In this document: positions 1 to 6,540 of the stretch, one piece after another
How the letters are laid out: each line of letters begins with the position of its first letter
Numbering within the stretch: position 1 is the first letter of the stretch
From: a virus
IMG/VR virus record: IMGVR_UViG_3300032294_001736
Location: 1 to 21,761 of that record
Length of the DNA stretch: 21,761 bases
Strand: one strand, 5' to 3'
Notes under the pieces: model-generated
The model's input: the letters and a program-made list of their open reading frames with translations, nothing else
The model's database searches: none
What the model was told of the DNA's origin: nothing
Program-made: the position numbers and the translations under genes

Positions 1-1
1 G

Positions 2-295
2 GAAGACGTCGAAACGCTGACGGCCAGCCTTGAGATTGTAAACGCGATGAGGCCGGTTACTTTTAGGTACAGAGAGAGTTTCAGTAAGCAGCAAGCCGTG
101 CAGCCCGGCTTTATCGCACAAGAGCTTCAGGAAGTTATATCTGGAACATCATATTCCGGCGGCGTTGTGCATGATGGCGGAGAGTTTCTCGCCGTCAGTT
201 ATCAGTCGCTTATTCCAATACTTGTGAAGGCCTTGCAGGAAATTAGCGCAAAAATTACGGCGCTTGAGGATCGAGTTGCAACTCTCGAAGCGTAA
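2..295 (+). CDS. Tail fibre/spike C-terminus with S74-type intramolecular chaperone (5' partial)
   Basis: The frame is open from the window edge, so this is the last 97 residues of a longer protein. Visible hallmarks of the peptidase S74 / endosialidase chaperone family are LEIVNAMRPVTFRYRE, PGFIAQELQEV, LAVSYQSLIPILVKALQEI and a closing heptad-like helix (ISAKITALEDRVATLEA). In this family the domain trimerises the receptor-binding fibre or spike and then cleaves itself off. The catalytic serine normally lies upstream of this segment and is outside the window. The internal ATG at 47 is in the middle of the conserved domain and is not a start. The segment is visibly less GC-rich than the genes that follow, as is common for exchangeable host-range modules. 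Confidence 0.85.
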   Translation, partial: EDVETLTASLEIVNAMRPVTFRYRESFSKQQAVQPGFIAQELQEVISGTSYSGGVVHDGGEFLAVSYQSLIPILVKALQEISAKITALEDRVATLEA

Positions 296-325
296 TCCCG
301 CGCCTTAAACTGACTGGAGCACGCC

Positions 326-2116
326 ATGCCAGCGGCCAGAAAAATTCCCCTTCCCATTGCGCCGGGGCAAATCCTCAGTCAGACCGACTATGAGGCTGAG
401 GGCCGCTACACGGTATGCGATCATGTGCGCTTCAAGGACGGGCAGCCCGAAAAGATAGGCGGCTGGGTTCAGTGGAATCTGGCGGGGCAGGGCGTCACGC
501 CAATGTGCCGGTCAATACTCGTCTGGATGGATTTTAACTACAACATCTGGCACGCCTTCGGAACGTCAAGCCGGTTGTGGGTTTATGACCAGAACGCGGC
601 GCGCACCAACATCACGCCGTTTGTGGCAACCGGCACGCTCTCCAATCCATTTTCCACAACCAACGGCTCCACCTCCGTCACGGTGGCGCACACTGGCCAT
701 GGATTGGCTGTTGGCCAGTTTGTGATTTTTTGGGGAGCGACAGCGGTCGGCGGCATCACAATAGCGGGGGAATACACAGTCACAACCCTGATCGACGCCA
801 ACAGCTACACCATCACTCACGCAAGCGCCGCAACCTCGACGGCGGGACCGGGCGGCGGCGCATCGGTGTCGTATTACTACGAACTGGCGCCGGGCAATGT
901 CAATGTGACGGCGGGCGGCGGCTGGGGCATTGGTACGTGGGGCTCTGGAACCTGGGGCACAATCCGCGGCTCTAATACCTATCTGCAATATCAGCGGTAC
1001 TGGTCCCTTGACCGTTATGGGCAGGACATCCTTGCCATGCCAACGGGCGGCGGGCTCTACCGTTGGCAGCGCAACACGGCAAACAGAGCGGCGGCAGTGG
1101 CCAATGCGCCAACGCAAGGCCAGTTCATGTTCGTGACCTCCGAGCGCATTGTGGTTGTGCTCGGCGCTGACAATGACCTGATGCTGATGAAGTGGTGCGA
1201 CGACGACGACCCAACAGTGTGGACGCCAGCCGACACCAATACAGCCAACTTGCGCCGCCTGCAGGAAGGAACCCGGCTTGTCGCTGGCGCAAGGCTTGCG
1301 CAGGGCGTCAATCTCGTGTGGTCAGACACGTCGGTCTATCTGATGCAGTTCACCGCCAACAACAGCGTGTACTCGACGCGTGCAATCGCCAGCAATTGCG
1401 GGCTGATCGGACCGGGGGCATTCACGGTGGTTGATGGCGCGGCGTTCTGGATGAGCAACAGCACGTTCTATGTGTATAGCGGCCAACTGTCTGTGATCCC
1501 GCGCGCACCTGAGATTGAGGCCATATTCGCGGAGATGAACAATACGCAGCGGCCGAAAGTCACCTGCCACTTCAACCCGACTTTCCGTGAAATCTGGTGG
1601 CTCTATCCTTCTGCCGGCAGCGCCGAGCCTGATCGGTATGTCATGGTCAACATCGACTCGTTCGATTGGGTGACGGGCACCATGGACCGCACGGTGTTCG
1701 GCGCGCGAATCCTGGCTGGCAATTACGAGCCGTTGGCGGTTGACCAGGCAGGCACTATCTACCAGCACGAAGTTGGCGTTGACGCTGACGGGCTGGCTCT
1801 TGGCTGGGAAATCGAGACTGGCTTCTTCGACATCGAAAACGGCAACGCGGGCGTCAACATCGACGGGTACATTCCGGATTTTGCGCGGCAGACCGGCTCC
1901 ATCACCATCACGGTTTCATCCAAGGATATGCCAGAGGACACGGCCACGCTGGATACCGTGACCAAGACGATTGCCGTTGGCGATACGATTACCGATCTTC
2001 GCCATTTCGGCCGTCAGTGCAAGATCAGGTTCGAACAACAGGTTGTCGGCGGTGATTTCCGGCTTGGCGGGCATCGCCTTGAGGTGGCCGGAACCGCCAC
2101 CAACAGGCACGACTAG
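326..2116 (+). CDS. Phage structural protein, probable tail/nozzle or DNA-stabilisation type
   Basis: 596 aa, starting at an ATG preceded by CTGGAG. The N-terminus has a pattern that recurs in podovirus-like structural proteins: PLPIAPGQ, then GRYTVCDHVRFKDGQPEKIGGW (read here as separate motifs GRYTVCDHVRF and DGQPEKIGGW), then repeated aromatic beta-rich segments. Residues about 107-175 look like a small inserted beta domain (TVAHTGHGLAVGQFVIFWG, later GEYTVTTL). No signal peptide or TM segment is seen. The rest is beta-strand-rich, as expected for a tail tube, nozzle or head-completion component. Its position just after a tail-fibre gene and before ejection-type proteins supports a virion role. 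P22 gp10-like stabilisation or tubular tail protein are alternatives; the exact part cannot be decided from sequence alone. Confidence 0.7.
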   Translation: MPAARKIPLPIAPGQILSQTDYEAEGRYTVCDHVRFKDGQPEKIGGWVQWNLAGQGVTPMCRSILVWMDFNYNIWHAFGTSSRLWVYDQNAARTNITPFVATGTLSNPFSTTNGSTSVTVAHTGHGLAVGQFVIFWGATAVGGITIAGEYTVTTLIDANSYTITHASAATSTAGPGGGASVSYYYELAPGNVNVTAGGGWGIGTWGSGTWGTIRGSNTYLQYQRYWSLDRYGQDILAMPTGGGLYRWQRNTANRAAAVANAPTQGQFMFVTSERIVVVLGADNDLMLMKWCDDDDPTVWTPADTNTANLRRLQEGTRLVAGARLAQGVNLVWSDTSVYLMQFTANNSVYSTRAIASNCGLIGPGAFTVVDGAAFWMSNSTFYVYSGQLSVIPRAPEIEAIFAEMNNTQRPKVTCHFNPTFREIWWLYPSAGSAEPDRYVMVNIDSFDWVTGTMDRTVFGARILAGNYEPLAVDQAGTIYQHEVGVDADGLALGWEIETGFFDIENGNAGVNIDGYIPDFARQTGSITITVSSKDMPEDTATLDTVTKTIAVGDTITDLRHFGRQCKIRFEQQVVGGDFRLGGHRLEVAGTATNRHD

Positions 2117-2118
2117 CC

Positions 2119-2370
2119 ATGCGCCCTGTTGTTCTCGGAAGCCCGATTTCGCGCGATCCTGAAAAGTTCCGCGATTGGGTGAACCAGTGCTTTGCCGAGA
2201 TTGAGCGGGCATCGCAAGAAGACCTGTCTCAAGTCGCGGCAGACTTCACCATCACCGCGTACACTGAAACCAGAACACTGAACGGAACCACGGCAACGCT
2301 GGCCGACGTGCGGAATTTTGTCTGCACGCTGGTCCGCGACATCAAGAACGCCGGAAGCAAAAGGAGCTGA
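2119..2370 (+). CDS. Small conserved phage protein, unknown function
   Basis: 83 aa, beginning three bases after the stop of the preceding structural gene, with no strong Shine-Dalgarno of its own; translation is probably coupled. The C-terminal half contains ITAYTETRTLNGTTATLAD, then a short helix (VRNFVCTLVRDIKNAG). From memory this pattern recurs in small proteins encoded next to podovirus tail genes. There is no TM segment or signal peptide. A virion or assembly role is inferred only from position. Confidence 0.65.
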   Translation: MRPVVLGSPISRDPEKFRDWVNQCFAEIERASQEDLSQVAADFTITAYTETRTLNGTTATLADVRNFVCTLVRDIKNAGSKRS

Positions 2371-2376
2371 CCAGTC

Positions 2377-3237
2377 ATGAATAACATTCAGGCATATTTG
2401 TCATCACTGAACTCTGGTGGAGCGCAATCGCGCCCCAAGCCAGGCGCGCAGCGGCCACAGCCGGTCCCGCCAAAAAATTCAATGATTCCTCCGCGCGAGC
2501 GGCCGATTGACCGTCCCGCTCAGAGGCCGCCAGAAGCGGCCGGTGGCGGCATGTCGGTTCACGGCTGGCCCGCTGATAAGCCTCAGCCACGCCCCCAACC
2601 CGGCGGGCAGAAGCCTGGTGCGTCTGCCAACCCCCGTCCTGGCGTCACTGCCCACGGCACAATTCCGGATAAGAATAACCCATGGATTCCTCCGCGCGAA
2701 CGGCCAATTGACCGTCCTGCGCCGAGACCGCCAGTTGCAGCGCAGCCAACTCCGGCTCCTACCGCGCCGCCAACAGAATGGTGGAAGCGCAACCCGTCTG
2801 ACATCACTGAGCTTCTGCGCCAGCTTTCGGTGAATGCGGGCCAGATGGGAATGCCGGGCGGAAATGTTGGCGCGGTGCAGAAGCCAGCGTTTGGGACCAT
2901 GGGCCAAGCGGTCATCCCGCAGGACATGCGAACCTACGGGCAGGCCCCCAACATGGGCGAGGCCACATTCTTCCAGCAGTCAATGAACGGCGGAATGGCT
3001 CCAATCGCGGCAATGAGCCCGCTGGGCGTGCCGGCTGGCTGGAATCCGCTTGGAAATCAAACAGGGGCCAAACCAATTGGAAATCAAACAGGGGCCAAAC
3101 CAAAGCCGTCCAACAACCCAAGCAAGATTTCGAAAGAAGACGCTATTCGTAGGGAAATACGCCTTCTTGCGGGCGCGCTCCCATCGGTATCCATGGGGAT
3201 GTTCGACCCAAGAAAGCTTATCGGGAATATTCGGTAA
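2377..3237 (+). CDS. Proline-rich, repeat-containing phage protein (probable virion component)
   Basis: 286 aa. The ATG is preceded by AAGGAG at 2361-2366. Residues 1-130 are dominated by Pro, Arg, Gln and Ala and look disordered. They hold two copies of IPPRERPIDRPA(Q/P)RPP (about residues 36-52 and 103-119). Residues 135-215 are a better-ordered Gly/Met/Asn-rich stretch. Near the C-terminus an exact tandem duplication gives GNQTGAKP twice, followed by a basic tail with a possible helix (SKEDAIRREIRLLAGALP). I do not recognise a family. The setting between tail and ejection-type genes suggests a scaffold, linker or packaged protein. Confidence 0.7.
   Translation: MNNIQAYLSSLNSGGAQSRPKPGAQRPQPVPPKNSMIPPRERPIDRPAQRPPEAAGGGMSVHGWPADKPQPRPQPGGQKPGASANPRPGVTAHGTIPDKNNPWIPPRERPIDRPAPRPPVAAQPTPAPTAPPTEWWKRNPSDITELLRQLSVNAGQMGMPGGNVGAVQKPAFGTMGQAVIPQDMRTYGQAPNMGEATFFQQSMNGGMAPIAAMSPLGVPAGWNPLGNQTGAKPIGNQTGAKPKPSNNPSKISKEDAIRREIRLLAGALPSVSMGMFDPRKLIGNIR
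2484..2735 (+). repeat. Two in-frame copies of an IPPRERPIDRP-coding repeat
   Basis: About 51 bases starting at 2484 recur at 2685, exactly 201 bases (67 codons) downstream. The copies encode IPPRERPIDRPAQRPP and IPPRERPIDRPAPRPP. The first 15 bases are identical; later differences include both silent and amino-acid changes. Confidence 0.85.
3050..3103 (+). repeat. Perfect 27-bp tandem duplication (2 copies)
   Basis: The 27-bp unit at 3050-3076 is repeated without a mismatch at 3077-3103. It is in frame and adds nine residues (GNQTGAKPI type) to the proline-rich protein. Perfect identity suggests a recent slippage event. Confidence 0.95.
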
Positions 3238-3283
3238 CGCAAAGGCTTTTAGGCCAAGCCGTTCTTTTTAAGGATAAACACCG

Positions 3284-4090
3284 ATGCCAAAGACAACCAC
3301 CACCACGCAGCTTCCGGACTGGGTAAACAACGCATCGCAGAATAACTACAACATGGCGCAGAACATTGCGTCACGGCCCTACACGCCATACCCCTATCAG
3401 CGCCTTGCCGGGTTTACCGGCGACCAGACCGGCGCAATGTCCATGCTTAGGAATTTCGCGCCAAACGCGGCGGCCAATGCAGGGTCATTCAAGGCGCCGC
3501 GCATGATCGACAGCATTGGGGATGGTGGCGACGTCAAATCCTATATGTCGCCCTACATCGACAATGTGCTGAACCGCACCCAGGATCGCATCCGCCAGTC
3601 TACCAATGCCGCCAAGCAGTGGCAGTCGAACATGAGCGCGCATCAGGATGGCGCATTCGGTGACGCCCGGCATGGCATTGCCGACGCCATGATCGAAGAT
3701 CGCGGCGTGCAGCAGATGGGTGACGCGGCGGCGGAAGCCTATGCGCAGGCCTACAATGATGCGCAGGGCATGAGGCAATATGACATCGGGAACCTGTTCA
3801 ATGCCCAGGAAATGAACGCCGCCAAGCAGCGCGACCTTCTCGGATACATTGATGCGCTGTATCGCTCCGGCTCCAACCAGCAGAACCTTGACCAGCAGTC
3901 AATGACGCTCGGCTATGAGGATTTCTTGAGGCAGTTCAACTATCCGGCGGACCAGTTGAACTTGCTGATTTCTGGCCTGACCAACAGCCCTTATGCGCAA
4001 ACCGTAACCCAAAAGACGCCCAATCAGAACAATTCGCCATGGAACCAGGTTGCCGGGATTCTCGGCAGCGTGGCGTCAGCATTTCTGTAG
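3284..4090 (+). CDS. Probable internal virion / DNA-ejection-type protein
   Basis: 268 aa. The start ATG has AAGGAT 8 bases upstream (3270-3275). The N-terminus (QLPDWVNNASQNNYNMAQNI, then RPYTPYPYQRLAGFTGDQTGA) and the segment YMSPYIDNVLNRTQDRIRQS match, from memory, a protein type common in podoviruses near the ejection genes. The middle is strongly helical and rich in Ala, Gln and Asn (AAEAYAQAYNDAQGMRQ). The C-terminus, IAGIL/VASAFL-like, is short and hydrophobic. No catalytic motif is seen. The gene sits in a run of same-strand virion genes leading into the giant cargo gene, which fits a role in the internal core or DNA delivery. Confidence 0.65.
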   Translation: MPKTTTTTQLPDWVNNASQNNYNMAQNIASRPYTPYPYQRLAGFTGDQTGAMSMLRNFAPNAAANAGSFKAPRMIDSIGDGGDVKSYMSPYIDNVLNRTQDRIRQSTNAAKQWQSNMSAHQDGAFGDARHGIADAMIEDRGVQQMGDAAAEAYAQAYNDAQGMRQYDIGNLFNAQEMNAAKQRDLLGYIDALYRSGSNQQNLDQQSMTLGYEDFLRQFNYPADQLNLLISGLTNSPYAQTVTQKTPNQNNSPWNQVAGILGSVASAFL

Positions 4091-4105
4091 CGGGAGAGAC
4101 CAGCC

Positions 4106-5731
4106 ATGCCAGAGACGTCAGGCACCAAAATGGGCAGCGATACCAAGTCGCCGTCCAGCGGTTCAAAGAGCACAACGAGCGGCGGCGGCAGCAGCGCGGG
4201 ACGCGGCCCCGGCGGCAGCATGGCTGCATCCAAGGCCAGCGCATCGCGCGGACCGTCCGAGGGATCGCGGCAGGGTGGCGGCGGATCGAACGGAAACACC
4301 AACACATCGCGCGGTCCCGGCGGCACCATGGCGGCGGCAAAGGCGAGCAACAACCCTTCTGGAGCAAGCCGCAACACGCAGGCCGCAGGACCCAATCGCG
4401 GACTTGCTGGAACCTCCAACTCGCAAACCGGAGCAGCGAAGGCTGCGACGTCGCAGACCTCACGCGGCATTCTGAAAGACCAGTCTCGCGTTCCGCAGTC
4501 GAACGCGCCATCCCGCAGCTTCGCCGAGCAGAACCGGATCAACTCCCTCAAGGACCAGTACACGCGCTACGGCGAGGCCTACCGAACGATTGCGCCGCCG
4601 CCCGCCGCGCCCGGATCGCCGGGCGCACCACGGGTGCTTAACCCGCAGCGTGAAGTAGCAATGTTCAAGGCCCCGGGAACCGGGACGAATTGGCCGGGGC
4701 AGAGCGCCGTTCGCGGGCAGCTTGCCGGAAACAATCAGGTCGTTGGCGAGACCGGCGCCATGTTCAAAGCTCCTGGCACCGGCACCAACTGGCCAGGGCA
4801 GGCCAACCTGCCGCAAGCGACAGCCTCATGGACCAAAGTTCAACCACCGGAACCGGGCATCGCCGACCGGATCATCAGCGCCTTCACCGGCGGCGGCATT
4901 GCCCCTCCCCAAGACCTTGCGCGCAACCTCACGGACTCAATGCAGCGTTACCGCCAGACAGCGAACCAGGCCGTGGCGGGCGATCCGCGCTTTGCCGACA
5001 GGCAGGAATGGGCGCGGTACATGAACAATCTGCCAGTCGTGAACGGCGAGCTTTCTGGCGCGCGTGTTGACCCCCGCCTGTCTCTGTCTCAATACGCTTC
5101 CGGGCCTCAGGTGATGAAAGACCAGGCGCGGCTTCCGCAGGGCACAGTTGTTCCGGCAAGCGCCGCCGCACCAGCCATGCCGCGCCCGCCGTCAAGCGAG
5201 GCGCCTGCCAGATACAGGCCCCCGGCAGCGCAAGCCCCAACCGAGATAACCATTCCGGGCGGCGGCCTTCCAGTTGCCGGGCAGCAGGCCGCAAGGCAGC
5301 CCACCGTGCCATCATGGGCTCAAAGCCTCTATGCGGGCGAAAACATGCCGTACCCCGCCGGTCCCGAAGGGCAGGGCGAGACAAGCTACGCTGGCCAGGC
5401 ACCGCAGCCCGGCGCCGTGGCTCCGTCGCAGGTTGCTGGCCAGCCTCAATCAATCGGCGAGGCATGGAACCGCGCGCAGTACGAGAAGGACCGCGCCACA
5501 GATGGGTTTCAGCGGGCCATCGAATCTATCCTGAGCGGCAATATCAGCGGCAACACCATGCAGGGTCCGAGAGACGCGGAACGCGGCGGCAAGGATTCCG
5601 GATGGAACCAGCTTATTCTTGAGGAAATCACCCGCATCCTGGGATCGCCCGCGCCCGCAACGGCGTCCAGGCCAGCCGGTGCCGCTCCCAACCAGCCGCA
5701 ACTCGACCTCGTTCTCAACACCTTCCTTTGA
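4106..5731 (+). CDS. Low-complexity Gly/Ala/Ser/Pro-rich phage protein with duplicated short motifs
   Basis: 541 aa. The ATG at 4106 has GGGAGA at 4092-4097. The protein looks largely disordered. Three short motifs occur twice: RGPGG(S/T)MAA(S/A)KAS near residues 33 and 69, MFKAPGTGTNWPGQ near 186 and 219, and (L/M)KDQ(S/A)R(V/L)PQ near 124 and 337. A more ordered segment (about residues 250-310, ISAFTGGG to EWARYMNNLP) and a C-terminal helical segment (WNQLILEEITRILG) flank Pro-rich stretches. I do not recognise a family. It lies between two probable internal virion proteins and ends just before the next gene. A flexible virion or scaffold-like protein is plausible. Confidence 0.65.
   Translation: MPETSGTKMGSDTKSPSSGSKSTTSGGGSSAGRGPGGSMAASKASASRGPSEGSRQGGGGSNGNTNTSRGPGGTMAAAKASNNPSGASRNTQAAGPNRGLAGTSNSQTGAAKAATSQTSRGILKDQSRVPQSNAPSRSFAEQNRINSLKDQYTRYGEAYRTIAPPPAAPGSPGAPRVLNPQREVAMFKAPGTGTNWPGQSAVRGQLAGNNQVVGETGAMFKAPGTGTNWPGQANLPQATASWTKVQPPEPGIADRIISAFTGGGIAPPQDLARNLTDSMQRYRQTANQAVAGDPRFADRQEWARYMNNLPVVNGELSGARVDPRLSLSQYASGPQVMKDQARLPQGTVVPASAAAPAMPRPPSSEAPARYRPPAAQAPTEITIPGGGLPVAGQQAARQPTVPSWAQSLYAGENMPYPAGPEGQGETSYAGQAPQPGAVAPSQVAGQPQSIGEAWNRAQYEKDRATDGFQRAIESILSGNISGNTMQGPRDAERGGKDSGWNQLILEEITRILGSPAPATASRPAGAAPNQPQLDLVLNTFL
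4661..4801 (+). repeat. Duplicated 14-residue peptide MFKAPGTGTNWPGQ
   Basis: Copies at 4661-4702 and 4760-4801, 99 bases apart and in frame. The DNA differs at eight positions, all at third codon bases and all synonymous, so the peptide is identical although the DNA has drifted. Confidence 0.9.
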
Positions 5732-5734
5732 GGA
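5730..5734 (+). promoter_or_regulatory. Ribosome binding site that sets the start of the next gene at 5743
   Basis: GAGGA lies 8 bases before the ATG at 5743. The same reading frame also has a TTG at 5728, overlapping the upstream stop, but that codon has no suitable site in front of it. The ATG is therefore preferred. Confidence 0.65.
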
Positions 5735-5742
5735 CTTCTGAA

Positions 5743-6540
5743 ATGTCCACCATCGACGATCTTATCAACACGCTCACGGCGCAAACCCAGGCCGCCATGG
5801 GCACCGACACATCGCCATGGCAGCAGGAACTGCTTGAGACCATCAACCCGGAAAAACAGCGCCGCCGCAACATCGCCAAGGCGATACAGCAGGCATCGCT
5901 TGCCATGGCACAAACGCGCGGCAGCGTCCTTGATGGCCTCTCGGCCGCTGCGGCAACTGGCGCCGGCTCCTACATCACCGGGCAGCAGGAGTCAGAGGAT
6001 TACGCCGCCAAGGTGAAGCAGGCCATAGCCCTTGATCAGACCAAACAGCAGGACAGGCGCATGGCCATGTTGCTGGACGCCATTGGGGTGAACCAGAAAC
6101 AGGAAGACAACGCGCTGGCCAAGGCTGAAAGTAAGGCCAAAACCGCATGGTACGAGCGCCGGGGCGTGGATACCGCTGACGGGTCGCTGTCTCCCGCGCA
6201 AGCCGCCACCAACAAGCGCTTTGCCTTTACTCAGCTGGGCAATTACGAAAGCGAACTCCGCCGAAACCTTGTCCCGGAAGATCAGATTCCAGGCCTTGTT
6301 CAACAAAAGAAGGCTGAGCTTGAGCAGGCGTTTGGCGTAAGCCTCGACGGCGCACAGTCCGCCGCTCCGCAAGTCGGCGCTGCCGATCCAAACGTCACGC
6401 AGTTTGACCTGATGACCAATGGCGGCGGCCAGTCGCCGGGCATCACAAGTGACGCTGGGACCGCCGATGGCATCACCGCGGTAAACCCGCAGACCGGCGA
6501 ACGCGTTGTTTACAGGAACGGTCAATGGCTTCCCCTCTGA
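5743..6540 (+). CDS. Helical phage protein ending in a GERVVYRNGQW motif
   Basis: 265 aa from the ATG at 5743. Mostly alpha-helical and Gln/Ala-rich: residues about 25-115 form long amphipathic helices (NIAKAIQQASLAMAQTRG, QQDRRMAMLLDAIG). The last 17 residues carry NPQTGERVVYRNGQWLPL, a short C-terminal motif seen in many phage virion-associated proteins. It overlaps the giant polyvalent gene by 16 bases, so the two are probably translated together. No TM segment or catalytic signature. A packaged internal protein or a partner of the giant protein is the best guess from context; no specific family is assigned. Confidence 0.65.
   Translation: MSTIDDLINTLTAQTQAAMGTDTSPWQQELLETINPEKQRRRNIAKAIQQASLAMAQTRGSVLDGLSAAAATGAGSYITGQQESEDYAAKVKQAIALDQTKQQDRRMAMLLDAIGVNQKQEDNALAKAESKAKTAWYERRGVDTADGSLSPAQAATNKRFAFTQLGNYESELRRNLVPEDQIPGLVQQKKAELEQAFGVSLDGAQSAAPQVGAADPNVTQFDLMTNGGGQSPGITSDAGTADGITAVNPQTGERVVYRNGQWLPL

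Noticed and set aside
2507-2833. Alternative-frame ORF inside the proline-rich gene
   Set aside because: Arg/Pro/Leu-rich shadow of a repetitive GC-rich sequence, without ribosome site or plausible composition.
5728-5742. TTG start five codons upstream of the chosen ATG of the helical phage protein
   Set aside because: It overlaps the previous stop and has no ribosome site; GAGGA at 5730-5734 fits the ATG at 5743.
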